From Torymus aiolomorphi (taxonomy: Eukaryota > Arthropoda > Insecta > Hymenoptera > Torymidae), in the NCBI GenBank assembly GCA_036365515.1, contig CM070873.1, forward strand, positions 219,922,376-219,986,375: DNA of 64,000 nt, read 5' to 3'. The notes below the pieces were generated by a model. That model made no database searches, had not been told where the DNA came from, and saw only the letters and a program-made list of their open reading frames with translations. A program made the translations under genes and the position numbers. Below, piece by piece: positions 22,876-36,257 of the stretch. Within the stretch, counting starts at the first letter, position 1, and each line of letters starts with the position of its first letter.

Positions 22876-23723
22876 TAGTATTGTAAGAATGTAAGTAAAG
22901 CGTTGTGTAAATGTGTAAAATATCGACAAACCAAGGCAGGAATACAAAAGGAAGACTTGAAAATACTCATCCTGGTACAAAATTATCTAGAGGAAGAAAC
23001 AAAGAGAGGTCAAAGAGGTTTATGGGAAGAAATCAACGCCTGCAAGAAAACTCAAAACGGCATTGACTCAACCTCACTGCACTATCAGTAATAGAATTAT
23101 TGACATTAATATTTTATTTTCTGAGTTTGAAGAAACCTTTTGTTATAGTGACTGTCATGGACATGTGAAGTTAAGTGAGTGCGGCATACGAGGCGATGAG
23201 TTTAAAACTGATGTGGTTTATGAATGGTTTGATTAAGTGACAGCCATAAACTCAAGTCAGAAAGTTATTTTGCCTCATAAGTAATCCATGAAGGATAAAC
23301 AGGAGAAATGATCTTACAGCATGAGAACGTGGCTTATGGACATACTGGCCAGTCAACTTTCTGCAAGACTATAGATTTTTCAAAACTAGTTACGCATTCT
23401 GCACTTTTGACTATCAAAAATCAATTTTTCTATTTCTATCTTATACGTGCATTGAAAATTTCTTTATAATTAAAAAATCTAAATGAATATTAGTAATTTT
23501 CAGGATTTTACGACTTATATCAGCTGTCATAGGTATGAAGATCACGACAATATAAAGTTTTATGCCGACAGTGACAAAATTATAAGTGTTGAAGGCATAT
23601 AAGTTTGACTTTACAATATTATTGTATTCCAAACATCTTAAACGAAATAGAAAAGTGTTGAGCCTTGTCCGAAGAAAATTGGATAACAAAATTACAAAAA
23701 TTATAAAATTACAGTATTATCCA
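22876..23723. other. Unclassified; open frame at 22903-23091
   Basis: A 62-residue plus-strand frame (IQKEDLKILILVQNYLEEET...) looks protein-like but has no recognisable domain, and ends at a stop in AT-rich sequence. It may be a decayed coding relic. The rest shows nothing. Confidence 0.25.
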
Positions 23724-23861
23724 CTCTCTGAATATGAATAAGTTAAAAGTCGCTCACTGGTGCAAATAAGTGAAAAAAATGACTCATTTACTAAAGCATT
23801 AGTAAATTTGTTCATTTATTCGCACCAGTGAGAGAGTTTGCATTTATTCATATTTAGAGAG
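23724..23861. mobile_element. Small foldback with CTCTCTRAATATGAATAA ends
   Basis: Outer arms CTCTCTGAATATGAATAA and the complement of TTATTCATATTTAGAG are followed by inner arms CTCACTGGTGCAAATAA/TTATTCGCACCAGTGAG. The ends are those of the element at 15762, but the interior is different. Confidence 0.7.
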
Positions 23862-26347
23862 CTCTCACAAATACACATATGCACAGGCACTTTTTAAAAA
23901 TAGAGTATTTCGACTCCAGATGATCCAGAACACATTTTTAACATGTTTTCTAATTTTTTTCTGCCGTTCACAAACTTTAATTCGTAAGGAAGTAATTGAT
24001 ACGGATTTATTCGAAACATTAATGAAAATTCAACAAAAAGTTAATGAAAAAAATTAAAATATTTATAACATAATTTAATCCTAGAGTTCATTCTTAATCA
24101 TACTGATAGTTCTGGTCATCGATGAATTGCTGAGGGTGTCAAAGAGGTAGGAGACCAATATTTTTTTTAGAATATGCAAATAGGTCATCGTTAAGGTAAA
24201 CATTTTCTAATATTATCATTAATAATATTATTATTGACTCATAAAATGGGTTTATTCGTGTTTTAAAGGTGCCTTGTCCTCTTAAAGCGCGTAATAACAG
24301 TGATCAAATAATATCGACTGTCAATAACTCCAAAAATAACAGGTCTGAAGTTTGAACGGTATAGCGCAGAATTAGAACTGACACACGCATACGACGCAAT
24401 GAAGCATACGCACACACACGAGCCAAAGGCGCGAGCCACGCGCGCGCACGACATCAAAACGTGCCGCCGGCACTGGGGGGCGAATTCACCAAAATTCATA
24501 CACGCCGACTAATTAAATGTTCAAAGTTCTGCGAGAGCGTGTGCGTGTGTATCAATATTCGCGCGCTTAAAACAACACGCGCGCGAGAGCGTGTTTATAT
24601 GAAGAGCTTGCGCCCAAGCTCGCGATATAGAGCGACAGTTGATAAATTTTATTAGTTTCCGCCGGAGGCTGGCGCCGTATTCGACAAATCACTCGACAAC
24701 GCTCGAATGATCTTTCGCTTGCGGCACGTAAAAGAAATCATATCTGCTGAAAGAGGATGGGAATGTTCGGTTTTGCGAGGCTGGAGATGGAAGAGCGCGA
24801 AAGAAAACTGTGACGACTGACTTCGAAACGGGACCGGACGCGCGTTGCTTCGAAGAAATGCGCGCAACTTCGACTACATCAGGGAGTTTGCGGTCAAATT
24901 TAAGTCCGTCGACCTCCTCGAACGACGATTCGACGCGATGAGCATTGCGTGTTTGCGTATTATTTTAACGGCCTTTTCGAATTTTCTGGGTTATGTATGC
25001 TTACATGTCACAGCTATGTGAATAATTCTTTAATATCGTAATGGATATTTATAATATTTAAAAGGAATACAATCGTCAATTAGCTTACATTACTAAATAT
25101 TCATCTTAATTGTTAATTAAATTGTTATTGGAGACATCGAAATTTATTAGAATGTGAAATACATAATAATACGATAATAATGTCATTTCAAATAATTGTC
25201 TTCAATGTCACAAATAACTAAAAAGTTTATGTATGTATGTGTATAAATTATTATCATAATGTAAATTTGTATTAACAACGACGTTGGTATATGTGGTATG
25301 AAAGTTGAGTAGTTAATATCTTCGGAAAGTAAAATTAACTTTGTATTATTAAACTTATTATAAAAATGAAATTAGAGTTAATAGAATAAATCATAATGCT
25401 CTCCGAGCACGTACGTTCGTTTATTTGTTGTTTAAATTGTTTCCTCTCATACACGTTGAATCTTGACATAGGACATTATATAAATAATACGCTTACAACA
25501 GTTTCTTTATTATTATTATGACATACAATACTACTTAAATCATGTTTATAAGACAATAATTGCAAGTATATCAAACTTTACATCCCTATAAATAATATTT
25601 TTTAAAACGGTAGCAGCGCTTCCAGAAATATAAATCAATCGACCTTATGTGTAATCTCTTGGTCAAAAAGTAGGCACTAAACAGTGTTAAATCATAAAAA
25701 TTTAATCGCACTCCTACTTTAAGAGGAGTACGTGGCTTCTGCGCTCACACATTTACCCAAGAGTTGTTTATGTTAGGAACACACACGGTTTGAACTATAT
25801 ACTCTCTCCCCACCTCCGTCTCCGATTCTCATCCCGCAGGTCGGAAGCCATAAAAAGTGAGCCCGCGCCTTGCAAATGACTAGAAATGCCGAATAATTTC
25901 GCAAGCGGGCTTATTTGCCAACAGTTAATTCGACGGTGGAATATGTATGAGGCGCCGTGTGCGACCGTAATTTTGCCATTGTGAATATGCACAATTATTT
26001 TATGGGCTTTCGAAAGAGCTGATTAATGCACTATAAATTTCCAAGCACGCGGACTCGAGAGGAAACCCCTCCACAGTTCGAACAATGAAACTGTACTTCA
26101 CGTAGGATCGGTCGGACGAGCACTTCTTTGTTTATCCCAAGTTTTTTTTAGCGTTTTTGAAAATAAAACTATTCTTATTAGTTTGTTAGTTCTACTCTAT
26201 CTCTCAAAAGTATGTATCGCAAGAATAAGTTGATTTGAAAAAGATGCAAAAATTTTGAATACAGTATCTTACTTTATACCCTGTTTGTTTTGTAACAAAA
26301 TAGATATTATGAAAACTACGAATTAATTAGTTATTGCAATAAACTAA
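23862..26347. other. Intergenic; CpG-rich blocks 24400-24950 and 25790-26110
   Basis: The two GC-richer blocks contain no recognisable protein. 25850-26040 includes TTTTATGGGC and other homeodomain-type AT cores in CpG-rich DNA, compatible with an enhancer but not evidence for one. The rest is AT-rich and featureless. Confidence 0.4.
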
Positions 26348-26917
26348 CCCTGGTGAAAATGGATTCCATTATTTACCTAATAAATAGCTAGTTTTCCCAA
26401 TAATCGTTAAAAACTAGACACTTTTCTTGGCCATTTCTATCCATCGATGAAACGATTTTTCCGATCATATTCGCCATTTAATCGACAGAATAATAGAATA
26501 AGTTTTTTCACAAATTTACATTAACTTATTTATGTGTATTTAAAAGATATTAAAGTTGGCCAGTTTTTTAGTCAGAAAATGGCTAATAAGAGGCTTGCTA
26601 TAATGGCAAGGAGTCAGAGAGACAGAATCAAACGGAAAAATCATTGTTTTCGTTTGTATCCCTTGAAACAGTACTATAAACGAATTAAATACCAATAATT
26701 CGTGTTTACATTTTTGTTAGCTATCTTTAATATTTTTTTTAAATACATGATCAAATTACAGAGAAAATTTAGTAAAAACATTTTAAGGTTGTGTTATCTC
26801 CATTAAATAGAAAATATGATCGGAAAAATCGTTTCATCAATAGCCAGAAATTAGCTATTTTTACTAGCTATTTATTATTTTCCTAGACGTTTCCAATAGA
26901 GACAATTTCTACTAGGG
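26348..26917 (-). mobile_element. CCCTGGT-family MITE, 570 bp (orientation 2)
   Basis: It is a reverse-orientation copy of the 22301-22875 element. Shared blocks include AAATCGTTTCATC, AAACGAATTAAATACCAATA and TAGCTATTTATTATTTTCCT. Ends are CCCTGGTGAAAAT and ATTTCTACTAGGG. No protein is encoded and the target duplication is not clear. Confidence 0.85.
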
Positions 26918-29900
26918 AATAAATACTTTATAAAAAAGTCTTGTATCAAAGGGCGTGGTAGCGCATAGTAAAAAAGAAATGCAAGTATTTCGGAATAAAA
27001 TTAACATTCACGTGTCTCTTATATAAGTCCACTCCTGTAAAGTATCGATCGACAATTCCTATGTTGAAAACAAATACGTTAACAATATGCTAAATACAAT
27101 ATTTTTGTGCATAACTTCCAAAGTTTATTGAGTTAAAATTGTTTGCATCACTCCTAAAAATCGATACTTGTGAAAGCATTTCAATGTAGCAATTCACGCG
27201 GAAGAGAGTTACAACTCTGAAAATTTGAACTTCAAGTATGAAATAACACGAAAATCCATCTACATTGTTATAGATTCTTTCAAAGTTTAAATATTGATTT
27301 GGGAAATCTGTTTATAACTGTAATGAAGTTATATCTTATTTAAAGATTAAAACCTTAGTACATATTACATAATTATAGGAAGAATTTATGCCTCCGTGCG
27401 ATTATAAAAAAAAATACAACTTTTATCATCTTTTAAAAATAGGGCTCATCACACACCTTTCCATTGCCAAGTATGTTAATCGTCGTTTAAACAATTTTTT
27501 ATATATTTTTTTTAAATATGTACTAAACACATCAAAATTTATTTATAACACCGTAAATCTGTGACGTAATCACGATTAACCATTCAAGTAATTACAAATG
27601 AGCTTTCACTCTGATTCTTATTTATAAGTATATTTAAAAATATTTAAAGCTTATCAAATCAAAGAAGTTTGTGTCTAATCAAATATTTTAATATTATATT
27701 TTTGCATTTAATTCGTTGCTTTAATATTATATGATGTGTAGTGAACGCCCTTTGTTTAGTGAAAATCAAGTGATGCAATTTATTGATTATTAAATGATCT
27801 ATCACAACAATTTATGATCAATAGTTCTTGCTAATATATTATTTTAACTTAATATACATACTCTGAAGATATTCTTTCAGAATAATGTTTTAAATATATA
27901 AAAGTGTTCTCTCGTATTTAACACAATAATGTTTTACAAGATACCATTAATTGGCAGAAATTCCTATAATTATGTAAAGAAAATTTACTGCACATAATCT
28001 ATTGGAAGCAGCAACTTCTTCCTGATAGAAGAACAACGCATAAAAACTAAGTTGCATTATGTTAAACCCCATCATGAAAAGTTATTCGTAGAATCTCAAA
28101 ATACACTTCTCAAAGGAACGGCAGTAGCAGCAGAGCAAACAGACTCAGAGGCGCTTATAGGATTCACCGCATCTTTGCGGAATACATTTTCCGTTTCAAG
28201 AGGCATAACCACTGCCACCCAGAGTTTGATAAACAAAGCGAACCCGATGCAAAAGGAACGAGCGAGTTTGTTGTACAAACCGAGAAGAAAGGGAGAGAGG
28301 GAGGGAGAGAAAGCAATCCTTAAATCCTATTATCCAGCAATCCTATTATTTCGCAATAGCAGAATCGCACGAGGATCACTGAGGCTCGGGGGATAATAGA
28401 GTCTCGAGCGCACGCACGCGCAGAGTTACATCTGTTCTGGTACATCCGCTTCCTATTGTGAGACAATAAGGAGACCGAGTACCACACTGATTCTCTACGA
28501 TGTGTATTCTCACGTGCGAGCACACGCGTAAACTCCGAGCCATTCGCCGGAAGTCGCGTGCGCTTCGCCAAATCCCGAGCCTTTGTGCATTTTTCCGCAT
28601 ATAGAGCGGACCAAGCGCGTTCTTCGAACTTCACAATTTTTTACGTTGCCTGCGTGCATGTTATAAAGTGTGCTCGAGAGACAGAGAGAGAAAGAGAAAG
28701 AGAAAGAAAGAGAGAGAACTGCTGATCGAGCCCACTGATGTCTCTGACGAACCGAAAGAGCTACCCGGCGCGCCAACGCGCTATTTTCAAAGAATAATAA
28801 AAAACGGTTTATCTGCTTGCTTGAGAGCATATAGGAGGAAGGGTTATATCGAAAGGCCGATGGCGTGGAATAGAACGGCAGGAAAGAAAGATAATTTACG
28901 TATTGAAATACAAGGAGAAAGAGAGAGCTTTAGAGGCTAATAAATGGCTACAATCGTACATTCTGGAGGAGCACTTTATCCTTGTCATTGTCAAGTTTAT
29001 TTTTGCGGTTTTCCTTTTCGCGGTTAAGTTGTGGAGGAAAAATCGATGCCAGTGATGTATCGAATTATGACATTTGACTAACCCGAACATTTTTCATCGA
29101 TACAGCTGAATTGTATTGTAATCGCAGGTACCTGTGCTATACTTCATACAGAGATAACATAAATAACATAATTTCACGTGAGAAAAAGTTCATGAATTTT
29201 AGAATTCAGAAGAGCTTTTTGAAAAAGACGATACATTATAATAAAATTACAAACTGACTCTAAGTATACCCCAATTTCTACAACTACAAATCCAAAAATT
29301 AAAATAATTTTTATTGAATAAGTTAGTTATTTATCAATAAAGTTCTTTTTACACTTATCATTCTTAATCATTTTTTAAGGAAATTTCATGACAAATTTTT
29401 TTCATATTCCCCCTTCGGGTCTTTTGAAAAATGCTTTTCCTCGGTTATCTATAATCTTACGTCTTACTTGACCTTCCGTATAACCCACATTTTTTGTTTG
29501 CGTGCTGTCATATTTGGACGTATACTTTTAGAGCTAGGGCAACATTATCGTTGATTATAGGAATCAGGAATTTTTTAAATAAACTTACATAATAGTATTA
29601 TAAAAATGTATTAATAGCTTCAGTTTCGTGAGTAATACTCACAGTCAGTTAGGGCTCCGGTGGAAACTCTTAATAATAAAAAGAATTGCTGCAAAAATAG
29701 TATTTAAAAATAATTATAATTTTTGCACCAACATACAAGAATAAAATTTTATATGGCAACGATTAATAATTTTTGTTATGTACAGCAGGCGACATATACA
29801 TTTATACTAATAACTTTAGTCATTTTATCGTTAATGTGATATTTTCTTTAGCTCCATGAAGAGCAGTAGTATGTATGCATACCTCTTTTTTGTTTGTTTT

Positions 29901-30540
29901 TTCGTATTTTTGTCTACTTTGCAGTTGATACCTTTATATTGAATATTTTTCAAACTATTTAGATATCAAAAACATGAAAATTAAATTAATTTATTTACTG
30001 GTAATTTTGTTAATAATTAATAAGAAGGGCATCCTATTGGTACTCTCTAATCAGTTGAAAACTAAAATATCAAGTGTATAAATATGTATCAAAGATACAT
30101 AAATAAATTGAAGACATAAATAATAACATTGCATTGAGTTTTATCATATTTGATCGTCAACCCAATCAGAAATTTTGCACACACATTCATTTAGTCATTA
30201 TTAAATATGTTACATAACATATTTCAATTCTACAAGATTCTTCATTCGTTTGCTCAACAACAGAACCGCCTTGATTAAGATCTTACAATTTCATTTAGTG
30301 AGGATTTCTGGGATTATACCACAAAATTACTACGCCAATAATGAAGGTGCCTCAAAAATCCTCTGATAGAATGGTACACTTTGACAATTTATATTGTGTG
30401 CCTTTAAACGGCAACCTCCAGTGCAAAGTTTTACATAAATATATTATCGTCAAATTTTAATTAGAAAAATCACTTTAACCCCATAATATTTTGTGCGGTA
30501 AAAACTTAAGCGCAATGAAAACGCTATCGACTCCTGACTT
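26918..30540. other. Intergenic; CpG-rich block 28120-28960
   Basis: 28120-28960 is GC- and GA-rich with five mutually overlapping open frames on both strands, none with a recognisable domain. The flanks are AT-rich with nothing seen. Confidence 0.4.
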
Positions 30541-32380
30541 TTTCTCACGCATCATTACGATCTACAACGTCCCGCATAAAAAAATTCCATAATAACAAGA
30601 TCTGCGACTATATACCAAGAAGCCTGAGCGCACCGGGCGCTTGTGTATAAAAAGAGAAGGGATGAGTGTCTAAGCGGGAGAGAGAAACAGAGATAGAGCG
30701 AGAGAGAGAGAAAGAGAGGGAGAGAGCAAAGAATAGCGGAGGCTAAAGTAAAAAAGGCGAGCACTATCGGAAAACAATGCGCGAGAGGTGGCGCGGGGGG
30801 ATGGCCTGCGGGTTTCCCGCATAAAAATAGCACTTCGCGCGAACGCCGACGCGCGCGACCGCGTGAGACCTAATTAAATTCACCTATACAAAAGCTGTGC
30901 GCGCGCGTTTTCAAACTTTCACTCCTATACCAGCGTCCTCGAGAACAAGCGAGGCGTACTTGCTTGCTTGCGCGCCAGCAAGCCTATCGCGCGACTTGAG
31001 AAAGGCACAAATGAAGTGAAACGAGCCTTGTGAAGCGAGCTTGAAACCAGCCAGGCAGGAGCTGATTTTACATGCTACGAGCGCGCCCGTGTACATATGA
31101 AGATTGTGAGCGTTGCGAGGCTCCCGACGATGAAAAAGCGCCGCCTCGCGCTTTTTTTAACCGCGAACTCGCTTCTGCCTTTCGTTGCACGCGCGCAACG
31201 TGTGCAGGCCATTCTCTTGCTCGTTCTCTTACTCTCTTTCCCACTCTTTCTCTTACTCTGCGAGCGCCGCGGCTGACGATCATTAATTTTAATAAAAGAC
31301 TCCCTTGCATGTGCGCGTAATTTTACAATTTTAAAATAGAATGTAATGCAATACTCCGGCATCTTAATTCAGTTATCAAATTTGAGAATGAAACAGTATA
31401 TAGCATAATCTAGTTGAGCGGTTCGATGATTAATTTCACCAATTTTGAATAATGGGAAAGTTCGTAGCGTTTGCCCAGAAAATGTTGGAAAAATTTGATT
31501 ATTAAATAAATCGCTGTAATTTTCAATTTGTTTGCATTATTAAATGAAAGAACAAAGTTATTTGAGGAAATAAGGAACGGGTAGGTTTCCAGAAAAAATA
31601 CATGATTTATATCACCAATATATCACTTTTTGGTACACATTTGCCCAGCAATATATTCCCTTCGCTCTTTTCAAGATTGATATCAAATATTGACTGTAAG
31701 AACAGTACATGATAATTTTTCAAGAAGTTCATAAATACATGCGCGTAAATAGAACAAGAAAGAATTTATAATGGCCTTTCAGAAGGGATACCTTACATTT
31801 GTAGTGACCTACAAAAAAATCTTTATTTTTTCAACTGTTCAAATCTTTGTTTCGACGAAGGTAAATAAATTTCCGCCCGCCAGGGCTGATCAATAAATAA
31901 GCTCGCCTTCAAAAATAGCAAATTTTTTTAGTATCTCTGCTGTACTTGAGCTTTCAACGGTTCTACTGAATCAGCTAACGTGTTATTGTTTATATAAGAT
32001 AAGTTTGTGTCTGCAGTTATGTTTTGTCTACGTGGCAGCCACCGTTCTGTCCATTCCTATCGTATTTTCTTCTCATTTAACTATAAGCCCTATCGAGCGA
32101 CTGTTATCTTTTTATTGAATTTTGGCTTCTAACGGTCTTATCTTTTTATATTATAACGGTGTTATCTTTTTATGTATATTATTTGAAAATGAATCTATCA
32201 TATATTTTATCGTGTATATTTAAAATGTTCTAAATATCATTAAAAGATACTAAACTTTCATAGCATAAAATCATATAATAAATGCCATGAAAATGTTTTC
32301 GTACTTTTAAGTGAATTTCCAATTATAACATCTCCTCAAACTGACAAACACAGTCAAAAGTTTTCGCTTATTCCTGCAGC
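30541..32380. other. Intergenic; CpG island 30540-31320
   Basis: The island is dense in CGCG words and GA tracts, with overlapping frames on both strands. This fits an unmethylated regulatory or promoter block. No splice pair or start could be defended. 31321-32380 is AT-rich and empty. Confidence 0.4.
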
Positions 32381-34729
32381 AGCAACAGCCGCTTCCGGCA
32401 CTTGCTTTTAATCACAAAAGTAAATGCGTTCTCACCGTGCCAGCGAAGAAAAAGAAAGTAATAAACATAAGAAGGAAAATATGAGCTGAAGCGCGCAAAG
32501 AGCTTCTTTGTGTGCGCGAAACAGGCGAGTTTAACTTTAATGGTATAGGTATAAGCATGCATTTTTGCAACTTCTATGATGTAGAAACGATCTCCAAGAT
32601 CGTCTATTCATATTCTTGTCGGAAACAAACTGCTGCATAAACTTTATCCTCGAAAATGGTAGTCAATTCCGTATGTTTTCGCACATCGTGAACTTTCGTC
32701 AGGCGTTTACATTGTATGTATATGTACAAAAAATACGCGAGCGACGGGGAAAAGAGGACAGGGGAACGGAAGGAAGGAGAAAGGCAAAAGAGGGGAAGCT
32801 CCTAATGTCGGCACGCGGACACGTATACGCGCGTACACCGGACATACAATCTGCTAAGGTGTTGGATTTTGCTGACTAGCAGTGCTGGAGAAAGGGGCGG
32901 AAAACGGTCGAGAGAAAGAGGCGAATTGTTTGGGACGGAAAGCTTTTCTTCTTCGGTTCGGCTTTTTTCTCTCTTTCTCTCTCTCTCCCTTTCTTCGTTT
33001 CTTTTTCTCGGGGGGCAGAAAGACGCGCCGCATACATCAGCCGAGAGGCATAATGGAATCCGTAGTATCTTTTTAGGTCTTCAGTTCGAGACGAGTTTTT
33101 CGTCCCCCCCCGACGAATTTTTCGACGATGAGCATGCGGGATTAGCGCCTTTTTTTGCTCGTGGGCCTCTTTTCTCCATTTTACCAAATGGCTGCGATAA
33201 TTCGTAATGGCCGCGCGGTATACGTTGCCGCGGATAATTGTTAGGGAAAAAGAGAGCCCGCTCTTGTTAGAGCTGTAATTATTGCGCAGGAATTTTTATC
33301 TCGTAAACTTAATGACGTACGTCTCCATTTCTCAGGTTTGTGTAGAAACTTTAAAAAAATTCGTTAAAAGAGATGAAAAAATAACTGAAATCTAAACCAG
33401 AGATGACATAAAAGCTTTTACATTGTTTACTGTCGTGGAGAACACAATAGTGTATAAAGTTACATCTTTTTGAAAATAATAATTTTTAACGGTAGCTTTG
33501 AAAATAAAAAAATCATTATTTTTTCGTAAGAATAAGAAGAATACATTTAATTGATAGAGATCAATAACATTCTTTATTTAAGTTGACAAAAGAGAAATTT
33601 CTCGCTTGATGAAATGTAAATATGATAGATGACGAAATCATTTGTTAGCTTGAACCCGGACTCCACTGGCGCTGTATATTTCGAATAAACTTCAACCTCA
33701 ATTTATTTTATAATGGTAATATGATCTCGGATCGTACAGTCGAGAATTGAACAATAGCACGCGGTACTATTTCCGCACTAGCGGAGCCAAATCTAACCTC
33801 AAACTTGAATTGAACGCACACGAGCTACCCAATCTTAAATTCATTAGGGATGCTGCTCCCGCGCTGCTAATGAAGACCGATCGTTGTACGCGCTCTCGAG
33901 TATGTCAACAAACTTATCCGGGCTCAATCGACTACCCATTCCTCCCACTCGCGCGTGGCATCGATCTTCGCGCTCGGAGCGCGCGTGAATAACAATCGCA
34001 GCCTTTCAAGCCATTGTACATACACACAGCAGAGAGGCGCAAAGAAAACGTAAGGGAACGTAAACGGAGGGGCCTCGTAGCACGATTTTCCCGTACTTTT
34101 CAGTCTTCGATTTCATTATCATAAATCATCTCCCGTCAAAGTTCCGATAGCCATCGCACTCTCTCTCCGCTCCGGTGCGGGGAGAATGGCGGTCAATTTC
34201 ACTAAGAGGGTCACGGCCGGCGAAAACGCTCCTGTACTCTCGTGAGGCTGGCGGGGGAGGAATTCCCGCTTGACGCGAGTGCGATAGCGCGTATCAGGCG
34301 CCCTTTACGATTAGCCATAGCCGCAACTATCCCCCCAACCGCAACTTAACGCGGGGATGGACGGACCTTATACCTACGCGCGGCGTGGATATAATACACG
34401 TTGAATCGGACACATGTAAACGAAGGCCTAACGTGCTTTTTACGACGCGGGCTCAGTTTTTACTGGCCTTCGTCGACTTGAGGAGGCGGGCTGAGAGAGA
34501 ACGATCGAGAACCTGCGGCAAATGACTACTTTGGGGAGATGGAAAAGTCCGGCTGTAAAACGGGTCTACTCTCATTTTTTTTTCTTCAGAAAAATCGTAT
34601 AATTATCGGTAGATTATACTATCACATTTATCATTCAATTCTAAAATTAAAATTAGAATATTTTTCACAATGGATGCAGATTTTTTTATTTAAAAACGTG
34701 AAAGAGTATATAGCAGTGTTATTCATTTC
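32381..34729. other. Intergenic; long CpG-rich block 32380-34540
   Basis: Mixed CpG-rich and CT/GA-rich DNA with several overlapping frames of 60-112 codons. None carries a known motif. It is the broadest GC-rich block in the left half of the window. Confidence 0.4.
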
Positions 34730-35005
34730 TACACGGAGAGAAATTTTAGAGTAAAAATTACCAAGGTGCCTTGGTAGCGCATGGATAGACTGTCAAAAGC
34801 CGTGATATTCCCAGGTTTCTAATACAATTTATAAGTTTCCCAGGAAAAACTACCATAACCACTTAAAAAAAATACCAAATTATCGGAATAAAAATTACCA
34901 GACACACTGGTAAAAATTGAGATCTAGTCATTTTTACAAGGTAACCTAAGAATTTTTACTAAGAAAACTGATAAATTTTACCAAATAACCTGGTATTTGT
35001 GTACT

Positions 35006-35017
35006 CGCGCATGCGCA
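35006..35017. promoter_or_regulatory. CGCGCATGCGCA palindrome (NRF1/ewg-type site)
   Basis: The 12-mer fits the NRF-1 consensus YGCGCAYGCGCR exactly. The insect member of that factor family is erect wing. It sits inside mobile element B, upstream of the tRNA-like unit. A similar but imperfect word (GTGCATGCGCAG) occurs in element C at about 40714. Binding is inference. Confidence 0.4.
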
Positions 35018-35133
35018 CTGCGCATTATTGTGTTTCAGAAGATTGATACTAGAGGCGTGCGCGACGTTAAAATGAAAACAATACACATATTTTCAGTAAG
35101 TAATAACGGCGATTCAAATGACTGTTGGTAACA

Positions 35134-35204
35134 GCTTCCGTGGCGCAGTCGGTAGAACGTCGGACTCTCAACCCAAAGATCGTCGGATCGAATCCCGCTT
35201 GCGT
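35134..35204 (+). tRNA. tRNA-like module in element B (pseudogene/SINE-like)
   Basis: It contains GTGGCGCAGTCGGTAGAACG (A-box/D-arm type), an anticodon-like loop CTCTCAA (would be CTC), a B box GGATCGAATCC, then a T8 run that could terminate Pol III. The acceptor does not pair and the D and anticodon stems are weak, so it is not a functional tRNA. It is closest in layout to Lys/Glu-type tRNAs. Confidence 0.6.
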
Positions 35205-36213
35205 AAAAATTTTTTTTCAGTTTAATGTTTTTTCATCCTTGTTTCTGTTTCTATTTCTATATTAAAATACTATATATCCATTAATATAGATAAAAAAAGT
35301 TAATTTTTTTAATTTAAATTAACTAAAAAAAAATTTTACCAAGGCACTTTGGTAAAAAGTTTGAAATTGTCAGTCTATCCATCCATTACCATAGAAACTG
35401 GTAATTTTGCCTCGAATATTTGTAATTTTCACTACAAAATTTCTCTCCGTGTAAAGGAAGGTGTTCATATCCGTTACGTATCGAAAAATACAATCTTTGA
35501 TATACAATCGGAAATTTTTAATTAAAATACCAGACATAAAATATGCTCTCTAAATGGGAAGTGAAAATCAATGTCGGTTGTTATTTTTTACCAATTTTAT
35601 AATTAAAATCCGCGTTTTTTAAAACATGAAAACTTTTCAACTTTTTGCTGAGAAGACTCTTAATTATTTACCACCATTTAAAGCCGTGTGTATGACAATT
35701 TATACTTTAAAATCTAGAGAATAAAGAAACCCGTAATTGACATAACTTACAAATTTATTATCCAGTAAATTAAAGAACGAAGAGCTAAGATGTTTCCTAC
35801 TTGGCCAAGTGGGCTTCTTATCTAGGTTAAAAAGCGCCCGGACTTTTCACCGCGAAATTTCATTCCAACTCCTTAAAAATGCGCATTTCAATTAAGCTCT
35901 TTTCGGCTTCCCATTCTCATCTGCAGAATACAGCGCCGAGACCGCATTAGAAATTTCTAAAGCTTCATCATAAAGCTCGAAATTTGACGGTTCGCGAAAA
36001 AAACACGGAATGCACGTGTGGGCTAACACAAACACGGACGGGTGAGAGCAGAAAATGAAAAGTCAGCCCGGGGCAACACAGCGCGGTACGTCATCTCAGG
36101 TGCGCGCGTTAATAACGGCGGCGGGGGCGTACAGTTCGAGCATGTATAGTCCCCGGTATTTGCGCGCGTCCTCGGTGACAAACCTCGGCTGGCCTATCGG
36201 TGGCTGCGCTACG

Positions 36214-36215
<2 letters not shown>

Positions 36216-36255
<40 letters not shown>
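36216..36255. repeat. (GA)n microsatellite
   Basis: About 40 bp of uninterrupted GA inside a CpG-rich block. Arg-Glu or Ser-Leu repeat frames are artefacts. Confidence 0.97.

Positions 36256-36257
<2 letters not shown>

Larger units (their letters stand above)
34730..35453. mobile_element. Chimeric TIR element B with internal tRNA-like module
   Basis: Ends TACACGGAGAGAAATTTT and AAAATTTCTCTCCGTGTA are bounded by TA. Subterminal inverted words (ACCAAGGTGCCTTGGTA; GGATAGACTGTC and complements) continue about 100 bp inward. The interior has a tRNA-like unit on the plus strand (35134-35204) and a CGCGCATGCGCA palindrome. No transposase is encoded. Confidence 0.85.

Noticed and set aside
35134..35204. 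Functional lysine- or glutamate-type tRNA gene
   Set aside because: Acceptor ends do not pair, and D and anticodon stems are mostly mismatched, so only a tRNA-like relic is claimed.
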